This document shows positions 14,963 to 25,933 of a stretch of 64,000 nt of DNA, piece by piece; position 1 is the stretch's first letter; the number at the start of each line of letters is the position of its first letter. Source of the stretch: Drosophila pseudoobscura (Eukaryota; Arthropoda; Insecta; Diptera; Drosophilidae); NCBI RefSeq assembly GCF_009870125.1, contig NC_046681.1:30340001-30404000 (forward strand). Direction: 5' to 3'. The notes beneath the pieces were generated by a model. That model did not search any database, was not told the origin of the DNA, and worked only from the letters and a program-made list of their open reading frames with translations. A program made the position numbers and the translations under genes.

Positions 14963-16973
14963 GCTACTCTGCTCTGTGTGCAGCTCAGTGTTTTTGCTGT
15001 AATGTTGCATAACTTTAAAGTCAAATGCGATTAAGCCGAAGTTGCAGCCAACATTTGAACGAGCCATGGATTAGTTTGTTCTCCCGGCACTTAGCGCTCA
15101 AATGTATGCGATGGAATTATGCGTGCCTGACATCCTAACTGAACGAACAGAGGACACTTCACCACCCGGCTGTAGCTGTGTGTGTAGCCACTGATAACTT
15201 AATTTGTGCCATTGTGCAGAAGCTTCTCCTTATCCATGCATACGACTACATGCCATGTTGTGCACTTCTGCTGCTGCTGCGCTGGAAGAATGCGTTAGAT
15301 GCAGGCAAGGCAAGGGCATAAGATGGGGGCCACCAACTTCAGCCTGGATCATGGGCTGCTCTGGCTGCCTACTGAGACTCAACTAATTAGTTGCCCCAAC
15401 CTGCCACACCACCTGCCAGGCACTTCACAACGCAGACTCACACGAGGGCGCAGCTGAAGCTACAGCTGCCCGAAGCCCCGGGCATATGCAAAACTACGAG
15501 TAAAACAATGCAGGAAACCGAGCAGCTTGCGGTGCAGAGCTCGTCTAGTACGAAACTTTGGGCAAATGTTTGCCTTTCAACTGTGGACATTATTCAGAAA
15601 TGCATGAAATTGCTAAACTTTGCGGGCATCGGGCATCGAGAACGACACTCTTCAGTGCTTTGATGCCCTCGGCTGATGATGCATGCCATGGCCCTCTCTA
15701 GGGTCTTCGTCTCCACATGCAAGGCGACGGGACCACCTCAACGGGTGGGCCACAGCCACAGCTCCCAACGTGCCACGAGCTCCCTGCGAAGCGTAGCATC
15801 GGCATATGAAAATTGGTGGACATCGCGCATAATTGCATGAATAATTCATAATGCATGGCCGTAAGCAGCGACATGGACGACACGTATTACCCGTTCGCTT
15901 GACCGTCAATTGCCCGTCTGTCTGACCGTCTGCCCTCTTCGCCATACCACTCCACTCCACTCCAGCCCTGTCGAGTCGTGTCCTGTCCAGCTGTCCGTAA
16001 GTGTCAGAGTTCGGCACAAAGTGCTAAAAATCAATGAGCCACTTGTCACGGACATCGACTCGCCAGTTGACAGTGTGTCCAATGTCCAGTGTCCAGGGAC
16101 AGGGCAATGAGCACGTGCACAACATATCGAAAGCAGCGATATGGAGGCGGTGTGGGTGTGGCGGTGGCCCCGATGAGAATCGGGGCAAAGTAGCATGCAA
16201 TTAACGACAGGACATTCCGATAAACATATAAGACCGTCGTGCGATCTTCCAAGGAGAGTGCGTCTGGTGGGTGTGCGGTGGGTGTCTTGTGTTGGCTGAA
16301 GGCTGTACACAAGTAATTTGCAAATAAGTGAAGTCAACTTGTCAAAATCGAATTTTGTAAAATGTCTCTGTTCCGAACATCCCGCAACAGAACCCAATGG
16401 GGAGCGGTAGAAGAAGGAACGTCTGTGGATATCGCATGCACGGAGCTCGATTCAATATGCAAAGCATGTTACACGTTACTGTCAAAACTGTCTAAGGCCG
16501 AACGACATCCGGGGTAACCCGAAACAAAGCATCAAATGAACTTTTTACGGGCAGACGGAGGGAAGGGAAAGGAAATGCTGCTTCCATTCCCCTTTCGCCT
16601 AAGCGTTATTTTATTTCGGATTCGAGCCTAACTTTTCTATGACCAAGACGTCACCAACGGAGCGGAACGTAAATTTGAAATGCTCTTTTAATGCTCGAGG
16701 AGTAGCTGAAGAACTGGGGCAAGACACACAACCCAGTAAGTGCAGCGCAGCTCAAAGCGATCCGGTTAAGCAGTAGTCCTGCCCCAAGAGAGCCTCTATC
16801 TCGAGAATCCACCCTTGTATCCGTGTATCCATGTATCCATGTAGCGTCTATCTTTTGGATTTCATTTATGCTCAAGTAGCATTTTTACTAACAAAATCTT
16901 ATCCTCCATCCGAAGCGATTGGGGAGTGGGGAGGGGGTTGATTTGCCTGGTCCTCGTCCAAGAGCAGATCCTG

Positions 16974-17000
16974 TGGACTGGGGACTGGGGACTGGGGAGT
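16974..17000. repeat. GGGGACT heptamer repeat
   Basis: Three and a half copies of GGGGACT in G-rich DNA. The G-runs could form a quadruplex on the plus strand; that is speculative. Confidence 0.75.
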
Positions 17001-17519
17001 CGGGTGGAGGCAGTTTACTGCTGGGACAGCTGGTCAAAATTAACAAGTTCCAGCAAGGCTTTCCCTGGCCACTGACTGCTTTCCATGTATTTCTGTATGT
17101 TGGGGAGCATAAGCAATTTGTTGCAAACTTTTCTGTTTCTGGCTTTTGTTGTGCCTTAACCTCAGCCTCTTGCCCTCGCCTCGCTTCCATCATCCCACCA
17201 TCATCCAGAACTCTACAGAACTCCGGAGACCAGAGTCCGGACTCTGAGTGTGCGTGTGCCCGGATGCCGGAGGAGGACAGCCAGTGGGCGCCTGCAGCGC
17301 GGGAAAGTATCTACTTGTAAAATACGTACAACGAGAGAGGCGGCGGCACAGCCACTTCTTCCGTGTTCTTGGGACGTTGCTTGGTTGGCAGAAAAGTTTT
17401 AAAAGATCTTAAATTTCTGTTGTTTTGTAAAATTGATGAAGTAATTTGTTTGGTGATTGCACAAACTTTGCGTGTCAATATTTTTGAAAAACAGCAAAGT
17501 TGCTCAAACTTTGGACAGA

Positions 17520-17612
17520 ACAGCACACACACCAACAAATACACACCAACAACAACACACCAACACACACACCAACACACACCACCGCACACGCACTCCA
17601 ACACACCAACAC
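17520..17612. repeat. CA/CAACA-rich tract
   Basis: About 90 bases built almost only of CA, CCA and ACAACA units. It yields a His/Thr-rich false frame on one strand and a Cys/Val-rich one on the other. Confidence 0.8.
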
Positions 17613-18395
17613 ATTACTTTAGCTGCAACCGTCCAAATGATTGGACTTCCCCTGAGGGGGAGTAAAATGGCTGGGACACGCCCAACCTGGGCTACGGAAG
17701 GGGTACAGAAGTGACTTGGTGGGAAGGAAGGACTTTAGTCCCCTCAGTCTGTCTGGCCAATAAGCCGTTTGCATTTTTAATGACTCGAAATTGTGCAAAG
17801 TGCCCGAACTCGATCCGAACGGAAGAAGAGTGACAAGAGAGGAGAGAGAGTGGATATGGGGGGAGCAACAAGCCGGATGGATAGACAATCGAGAATATTT
17901 GATTTGTGTTATGCCTTTTATCGCTCTCGCACCCTTGACCCCAACCACAGCCCCATATCCTATCCCATCCTATCTCCATTGTGAGTGAAGCTTTGACAAC
18001 TTAAACGCATCCAATTGAGGACAATTGCACAAACTCAATTTGCATACGAGCTGGCATACTATTGGCATGGAATTCAATGCTCAGCAGGTTCAGGCGGAAA
18101 GTCCACAAATCGAATCGATTTGAATTGGGGAAAAGCAAATAAAGAAGCGTCTTTGAATACTTCTTATGCACATTTTTCGACCAATCTAGCGCAATTTCTT
18201 GTGGGAAAACTCTATTCCACATCGCGCCACATTGTACATCATACATGCTGGATCCAAGGATTAATACCTCATCAATGCCCTTCTATCTCTATGGACTTTC
18301 AGCCATATATCAGATATCGGGAGCACTGAAGTTAAAGCTCAGACCTCAGCATTGAGGCAGGAGAACTCCTCTGCGGTTCATGTCTGTCCGGGCTG

Positions 18396-18444
18396 GGACG
18401 GGCAGGGACGAGACGGGGCAGGACGGGCAGGGACGAGACGGGGC
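18396..18444. repeat. 25-bp G-rich tandem duplication
   Basis: Two near-perfect head-to-tail copies of a 25-bp G-rich unit; the second starts at 18421. Confidence 0.8.
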
Positions 18445-21402
18445 CCACTGGCAATGTAAGCCAACAAAGCCAAAAATCCAAGTAGCTCCACTGGCACCTT
18501 GACAGAAAAACAAACTAATTTCCAACTTTGTGGTTCGCCGAGATGCAGCACCAGGGAACAGCATCGGCAACGGTTACAGCAATGGAAAGGGATTGGGGAT
18601 GGGCCATGCGGCATCCGGCACGGGGAGGCCACAGCTACTAGTTGAGTTGGCTACGGTTTTGGCCTTAGCCATTGATGTCTGGTTAATCGCATAGCACACT
18701 GAATGTTAAGATGAAGCGACAACGACGACTGGGGAGGCGAAAGTTCAGCTGGAAGAAAAATAGTTGCGGCTGTCGATGATGCGGGCAGGAAGGAGGAGGA
18801 CAGAGCACGGAGGACTCCTCCACGCAGGCACGCTGGATTGTGTAGTCGAGTCCTTTGTTTACTCTCGAATAGTTATAGAAACGTTATTGTGCGCCATGCA
18901 AATAGACGCTGGTGAGAAGGATAGGGGCGTGGAACTCTTAGTCCCAGAAGACTGCATCGCACAGTTGACTTTCGTTGCATGCTACCCGCAGGCCGCGGGA
19001 AGGACTCAATGCTTAAAGTAACTTCTGCAACGTGATTAGATGGGAGTCCTTAAGAGTTTCCCCTAAACATAGGAAATATTTCGGGCCGTTCAGATGATAT
19101 TTTTCGTCCCCTTAGAGCTACTGCTTCCGAATGGGGAGATGTGACCCATCACTTGAGTGTATTTTTATTAAGTATTTGCGATTTATCAAGGAAATCAATA
19201 TGTCGCCTAACCGATTGCGTGTCCGTCCATCCCTCCGTGTTTCGGCATATCCGTATATCTGTCTACTTCTCCCAGCTTCCGCTCATACTCGTATCGGAGG
19301 CATATGAAATCGAGACCATTCACTTCCGCCCATTCACATCCACATTCACAATGACTCCCCCCCCACCACGGGCACAATTGAAATTGAATAAAATTACTTT
19401 TCAAATTATTTGCGATACAAGAACAGAACGGAAGAGAGCGACACCCATAACCGACAGCAGCAGGAGGAGGGCAGGAGGACACACAGAGACAGAGACACAG
19501 CACATGGCGGTGCCAGAAGTGCTTATCTGTGGGAAAATGTTAACTGTATGAAAGCCATAAACTGTAGATATGCAAAGCGCAACTCCTCCTTACTTCCCAG
19601 TCCTCAGTCACCAGTCCCTCCCTCCTGGCCGTAAAGAGAGCGGAAAATACGTAAAAACAAATAACAATTTTGCGCTCAAAATAGAACACAAACAACAGAA
19701 GGAGAGGAGCCTACACAGCCAATCCCATTCACATATCTGGAGAGGATGGGAATGGGAGGACGTGGACGTAGATGTGAACGTGGATGTGGATGCGGACCCC
19801 AAGCAAAAGTATCGATTTATGCATATTAAATTACACGCACTGCCTTACAATAGTCGTTCGCATTTGTATCCAACGGATTCGTGCGTCGCCCGGTGCTCCT
19901 TTTGAGCAATTTATATTTCCTTATTGGCCACCCATCCCCTGTGCCACTGCGTGTGTATTTCTGACATCTCAGTTCCCGGTTCTCCATGGAATCGCCTAAC
20001 CCACTTCCCCTCCCCGCTCCCCCCTCATCCACTCTCTGCTTCGGCATCATTACCATTGGGATTCCACACTAGCGCCCAATTTATAAACGTTTGGCTGTTT
20101 GGCATATCTTGGGGCTGTTCCCGCCTCTTGCGTCTTCTGCCTGCCGCAAGCCGCCAGCCGCCTGCCGCCTGCCCTAGCAGGACACTTGGCGGGGAGTCCA
20201 CAGAGAGAAAAGTCCACGCGAAAGAGAAAGTCGGGCCAAAGATGGAGACGCGCGGATAAGGCAGAAGGCAGGACCCCCAGTCGGGCTGGAAATTTATTTC
20301 AAATTGAAAATTGTTCTCGATTGAAAAATCCGCTTTTTTCTCTCTCAGTGAGCCAGGAGCCAACTTTCATTCCGCTATATGCGCAGAGGTGTCCCCCATG
20401 ACCATGCCCGTTCCCAATTTCCATCCGAATTCCACTCCAATTTGAAGGCCGCGGAGTGCATATTTTAGAGCAACTTACTGCCGTGCTCCACCGATTGGGA
20501 GCGAGGAGAATTACTTTGTTCGACTTGCTCGCTGCCGAAGCCGCAGTATTCAGAAACTATCCATTCGAACATCCAGGCAATCAGCAGTTGACTTTGTAGC
20601 ATAAGCGTCGGCCATAACTCACGCAATCCCCCATCCGAGCAAGTCGCGGAGCCCCGCCATGGCCTGCCGCACCATATGGAAACGAGAAATCCGCAAAGTG
20701 CAAGTGGCGCAAAAGGAAACTCGTTCAATTTTCAATGGGCACTTTTCGACGTAAAGGAGCGCGGAGAGCTCGGGGATGGGATGGGAAACGGACTCCGTCT
20801 GCAATATTAATGCGCTCCAAACGCCGGCTCCGTCCTGACCCGTCCAAAAAAAAAACGCCCAAAACGTTAAGAGTGCCAATGGCCAGAGAAGGCATCCAAG
20901 TGGATGTCCTCGAGCGGAGTAGAGTAGAGGGGATATCTGGGTCACTCAAGAAACCCGCATCGGACATTGGGCCTGGATCGAGGAATCGAAGACACTCGCC
21001 ATCGAAGCGACCAAACCACGAAGCACACTCTTAATTATTCTGGTCACATCTGTTATGTAAACTGCGACCAGGCCATAAAAGTCCCCGAAGATGACGGAGG
21101 CGGAGGTGGCGCCTGAAGTAAGCCCAAAGGATAAAGCCCGAAACTTGCAAAACGGCGACGAAGATGCGCACCACAACGCACGGCACCAGTCGATACTTGC
21201 TCCAGCGCACTCCCGTGCGTTGCAAAAATGTAAAAGGAAAACAACAACTCGCTCGGTGGTGGTCGGGAGAGGCAGGAGGAGGAAGCGGCAGAAGTCGGAA
21301 AGCATTTTCGAGAGCTGGCCAGGAGACAGGAGAGGGAACCCGGGACCCATAAATAAGCGGGCGACTGTCCAGGAGGCAGTGCCTTAATTTTTAAAATACT
21401 TT

Positions 21403-21433
21403 TCCCCACGCCCCACGCCCAACGCCCCACGCC
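21403..21433. repeat. CCCCACG heptamer repeat
   Basis: Four copies of a C-rich heptamer, the third degenerate (CCCAACG). Confidence 0.75.
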
Positions 21434-22780
21434 TGCACATAACACCTTTTTATATTGTATGACAGTATGAGCGACATTCGAGCGAAGTACACAGTGGTCA
21501 GAACTCCGAGATCGGAGCTTTGCGTAGTTTCTGCAGGCAGTTGTGATGGCGACGTTCTGCATGGACCACTGTACAAGGCCGGTAGGGCTGGAGTTCGCTT
21601 TTCCATCTTTCCAGGGCCACGCCCGCTGCCGGAGGGAGGTGGCGGCCATTAAAATTTTGCATTGCTCTGAATCCGTTGTTTCCTCATTCGCGGTACACAC
21701 CCAAAAGCACTCTGCGGGGCGAGGGGAGTCATCTGCCTTGTTTGGCGGTCGCCCACTCTGTACTTTTTAATTAATGTTGACCGCAATTTGCGCCTGGCTG
21801 CTGGGCGCGGGTCTGTGGCGTGGTCCACGTTCTCGTCCCTTCTTGAAGCTGCTTTTCTCCGTTTGTGTTATCAGGTTTTGTTTATCAGGACTTTTCGCAC
21901 GGCGGCGTGAACCCTTTTGGCCGTCTCCAGGTAGCGACGGGCCTGCGCCATTCGAATGCTCTGGCTCAGTCACCCTTGGGTTATTAAGAGAATTATAAAA
22001 TAAGCTTTGGCAGGGGGGTCCAAGACCAGCGGAGAATCTCAACCAACATGGCTGGGGATGGTATAATATCCATTTCGCTCAACGGAAGCCTCTTGTTTGC
22101 GTCTTGTAGCGGACAAGTGCCAGTTATTCCAGAGTACAGAGAATCCGGAGTCAATGGAACCAATTAACTGTACTCACAGTAGTCGTCGTGCCCAAGTAGG
22201 TCTGCTCCATCGATCCATGACGATACAGAGACGCGGACTCGGGGACCGGACCCCTTCCCTTTCCCTTTGGCAAACCACAGATGCAGTTCGCAACAGTAGC
22301 AAAGGTCGCTGCCAAATGGCATATCAATGACTGCGGTCGGCCTCCCGCTTCCTGGATGTAAACTGAAACCAGCTGCTGCTCAATCGCATCGACAGTTGGC
22401 AAGAACCCAAACAGAAACAGGCTTGAAAGGCTCAAAGCTGGAGTGTCATCCACAGAGACGCGTTACTAATCGCAGTATAAGAGTTCTAGCTCCAGTTGAC
22501 TCGGAACGGGTTGTGACTGGATCATAACAAGACACACACGACAATGGCACGACAGCAGATACAACAGATACACATGGGATGGTTGCGGTGCGCCTTTTAG
22601 CAAATACAGGCAAATACATTTCTCAGTGAATCGTAGCTTGAGCTGATCGTTTTACAAAATGTATATATATTTACTTAGATTGTGAACCATTGGATTATAT
22701 GTTGTCTCCGCCATGGATGGTGTAGGGGCAGATTAGATGCTGCTGTAGAAGCAGGCACAGCCGGGTGGCAGGGGCAGAAT

Positions 22781-23453
<673 letters not shown>

Positions 23454-23479
23454 CAGAGAAAACGTGCAACCAAATGCTA

Positions 23480-23540
23480 TTCCAAAAGAAAAGGAAAATC
23501 AGGGAAGCTAATATAGTGTGATATCAATATATCGATATAT
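23480..23540 (-). promoter_or_regulatory. RpL40: RpL40 core promoter: pyrimidine start and DRE
   Basis: On the minus strand, a polypyrimidine TTTTCCTTTTCTTTTGG (23498-23482) matches the TCT-type initiator of ribosomal-protein genes. About 40 bp upstream is a perfect TATCGATA at 23530-23537, the DREF-binding DRE. Further ATCGATA-like motifs are near 23583 and 23666. Motif matches are seen directly; function is inferred. Confidence 0.6.
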
Positions 23541-23886
23541 ATACACGGGTAGCTGCGATACTTTTAGGCGATAAGTGAATGAATCGATACTTCGGCATTC
23601 AATAGCTGTATGATATTAGACTCTGCTAAAATTTGCTGAAAAAAGAGCGAGATCTCTCTATCATGATCGATAAAACGCAAAAATGAGTGTTTGCAGACAG
23701 CTCTGAATAACTGAGACGTGTGATGTTTGTACAAATGTCGTTTGAGGGGGTTTCACATTTGGAGTATTTTGTGCTTGGTAAATGTTGCTGCGCAAATTCT
23801 ACATATTTTTACATTTTACATTACATGATGTCCGTCAGGTGTCGCCTTTGGCACTTCGTTCAACGGGCTTGCATTTTCTTCAAATT

Positions 23887-23940
23887 GGGATAACTAATAA
23901 AAATGTCTTTTTATTTAAAGATTTCTTGCAAAACGTGTTA
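23887..23940 (+). repeat. Direct repeat, left copy (flanks chimeric pseudogene)
   Basis: Fifty-four bases that recur at 25817-25870 in the same orientation with about four mismatches. The shared core is ATGTCTTTTTATTT followed by AAAG here and ACAG in the right copy, so the right copy keeps a splice-acceptor-like AG that this one has altered. The pair brackets the Lon/golgin-45-like segment. Confidence 0.8.
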
Positions 23941-24089
23941 ATTCAATTGGAAGCGACAACGACAAGTAAACAACCATTCTCTGCATACCTGTGGCTCCGA
24001 ACGGTGCTCTCGGGGTGCTTTGTGAAGCCTGAATGCCTTCTTTGATAACTCCACATGCATGCCATGAATGCCTACCGAAACGAGGGCAA

Positions 24090-24671
24090 TATGCTGGCCA
24101 GCTCTGCTTTGTGCTCGAATGTGTGCTCTCTCCACACACAACGGCGAGTTTAACTTCTTTGCGGTGAGTCTTTGTCAGTAACCGCGCCATGGTGAGGGCT
24201 CAGCGCTTCTACAGTCGCAATCGCGATGATCCCGACGACAAGAAAGCGTCAGCGGTAACAAAACTGCTGTCCGACCTACCTGCCACAGTAACCGTGCTCG
24301 ACGTATGGCCACATGTTCCGCTGTTAGCCATGCGTAAGAATCCCTTGTTTCCCCGATTCATGAAGGTTGTGGAGGTGAGTGCAAATGCTGGGATAGATAT
24401 CCAGAATTCCAGTGGCCACCACTACTCAATTGTTATGGATCTGCTGCGTCGCAAAGTTAGCCTTAATCACCCCTACGTTGGGGTTTTCCTCAAGAAAGTC
24501 GACGGGGAAGAGGAGGTCGTCCAGAGCCCGGATGAGGTCTATCACCTGGGCACTTTTGCACAAAATTAAGAGGTTCAGGATTTGGGCGACAAGATGCGCA
24601 TGGTGGTGGTGGCCCATCGTCGCATACGACTCACAGGACATTTGATCGAGGATCTGCCACATCCAAAAAAG
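24090..24671 (+). pseudogene. Lon protease N-terminal fragment, degenerate
   Basis: The frame from 24189 encodes a stretch resembling the substrate-binding N-terminal (LAN) domain of mitochondrial Lon: WPHVPLLAMRKNPLFPRF, then DLLRRKVSLNHPYVGVFLKK and DEVYHLGTFAQ, continuing after a stop as QDLGDKMRMVVVAHRRIRL. Breaks are visible: a frame-shifted TAA at about 24567 that looks like two compensating single-base changes, an extra ~10 residues after VVEV beginning with a GTGAGT, and stops separating an upstream MLASSALCS frame (from 24090) from the main frame. The AAA+ ATPase and the Ser/Lys protease domain are absent, so it cannot be an active Lon. The piece ends at a GTAAGC donor-like site (24672). 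The parental Lon is not in this window. Confidence 0.8.
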
Positions 24672-24726
24672 TAAGCACCTACAGATACACAGCCAGTATA
24701 AATTGTGACAATTGTTCTTGATCTTA
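24672..24726 (+). other. Intron-like junction of the chimera
   Basis: Fifty-five bases starting GTAAGC and ending TTGATCTTAG lie exactly between the Lon-like and the golgin-45-like segments. This suggests two exons brought together with splice sites retained, not a simple end-to-end retrocopy. Splicing itself is not shown. Confidence 0.45.
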
Positions 24727-25690
24727 GTGTCTTGTCCAACCGCGTCACGAACCGCTGCCGGAACACAAAAAGACTAAACCTCCAAAATTCGTTCCCTTTG
24801 AGCCATATCCAGGAGCTGTGAATCCCATGACTGCTGCACCATCGACAAAACATAAAATTCATCGCGAAAAAAATAACCTGGACATTGGTGTACTCGTGGA
24901 TCAAGGGTCCATACTGCGCATCCAAGAACTGGACCCTGAACCTAAAGAGAGCGGCAATAAAGATGCCAGCAACGGCGAGTTAGATATCCTCTCCAGCTCT
25001 CGAAAAAGAGGGAGGAACGTGACTACTTCCAGGCCCAATAAAAATTTCAAACGCACGTCAATAGGGAGCTAAAGAACCTGCTGGTGGCGTCAGTGGGTGA
25101 GGATCTGCAGACTCGCGTCAATCTGCTCACCGAAGACAAGTTGCAGCTGGCTCGAGCCCTGATCGATACTGCCAACAATCTGACGACGCATACCGAGCAA
25201 ATTAAGTTTCATGCGGGACAATGCGAGGTCTGGCGATCCAAGTTTCTGACTAGCAGTGTCATGGTCGAGGAGCTGGCACGTTGGAAGGCCGATCTCACGC
25301 AGAAAAGCCAGATCCTGAACCAGTCCACCAAGCACCAAGTTCAGCTGGATATGCTGAAGCAACTAATGTTTTTGACCGCCACCGATGTGATTAGCCTGAG
25401 TGTCGAGAATCTGAACATACTACAGCTCCACACGGGAGTGGGCATTCCCGAGGAGACTCTCAAGCCGAACGACTGTCCACCGCCGAACGCTTTGTTTCCT
25501 ACCGTCTACGCGAGCTTTTGAATAATGATGGCAATGTGTTGTAGATTATCTTAATTAATTCACCCGGACTCTCAACCAACCGGCCAGTGCCAGCCGCATT
25601 ATCGTGGGCGACCAGCACCGTCTGGACACGCCGAAGAAGTTATTTGACAAAACAAGGGAGACAATTCAGCAATTTAAGGATTATTGAGAA
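24727..25690 (+). pseudogene. Golgin-45 (BLZF1)-like fragment, degenerate
   Basis: The frame with KPPKFVPFEPYPGAVNP leads, after a frameshift near 25000 and one in-frame TAA (about 25040), into THVNRELKNLLVASVGEDLQ, then QCEVWRSKFLTSSVMVEELA. Both blocks match what I know of golgin-45, a coiled-coil Golgi tether that works with GRASP55 and Rab2. A second frameshift at about 25485 moves the homologous frame to AERFVSYRLRELLNNDGNVL, followed by stops. At least two frameshifts and two stops make an intact protein unlikely. The part after 25560 ([20 protein letters not shown]) may be its C-terminus, but I am not sure. It is fused downstream of the Lon-like piece. Confidence 0.75.
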
Positions 25691-25901
25691 AAAACAAATG
25701 TCCTGATTGATATCAATATAGCTGCTCGGACGGATGAGCAAAGCAATGCCATTTTTCTTATATTTATAGCTGTAATGAGGTAGATGCCAGGTATGAAAGT
25801 AGTAGTAATCTGTGGGGGATACCTAATGAAAATGTCTTTTTATTTACAGATTTCTTGCACAACGTGTTATTGAAAGCATTCTGAAGGAACAGTCTGTGCT
25901 G
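25688..25901 (+). pseudogene. Two-exon coding relic of unknown gene
   Basis: After a stop at 25685, an open plus-strand frame reads NVLIDINIAARTDEQKQ and continues to NEVDAR, where CCAG is followed by a GTATGA donor (25792). A 58-nt intron-like segment ends in TTTACAG (25849). The frame resumes as FLAQRVIESILKEQSVL and meets a GTAAGT donor at 25902. Good splice signals and a protein-like sequence suggest real exons or a recent relic. It directly follows the golgin-45-like segment and may be its tail or part of a third gene; I do not recognise it. It runs towards the 3' end of the minus-strand repeat gene. Confidence 0.45.
25817..25870 (+). repeat. Direct repeat, right copy
   Basis: Partner of 23887-23940. 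This copy overlaps the acceptor and first bases of the relic exon (FLAQRV...). On the minus strand it also contains TTTATT (25839-25844), i.e. AATAAA about 90 bases beyond the stop of the minus-strand repeat gene, so it may supply that gene's poly(A) signal. Confidence 0.8.
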
Positions 25902-25933
25902 GTAAGTATTTATATATTCTGAGTCTTATTTTT

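Larger units (their letters stand above)
1..22680. other. Large noncoding stretch, no gene recognised
   Basis: About 22.7 kb with no reading frame that looks like protein. The open frames present are short (under ~220 codons), overlap on both strands and are made of simple-sequence translations (Ser/His, Arg/Asp, Cys/Val runs). I saw no splice-linked exon series, tRNA box pair or transposon open frame. The sequence is dense in short tandem repeats (listed separately), CA/GT runs and pyrimidine tracts, as in large Drosophila introns or regulatory intergenic DNA. It lies beyond the 3' end of RpL40. It could be an intron of a neighbouring long gene; nothing in the window decides this. Confidence 0.6.

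Noticed and set aside
24189..24569. A functional short Lon-related gene
   Set aside because: It ends at a TAA created within a conserved block, and the homologous frame resumes immediately after; the ATPase and protease domains are absent.
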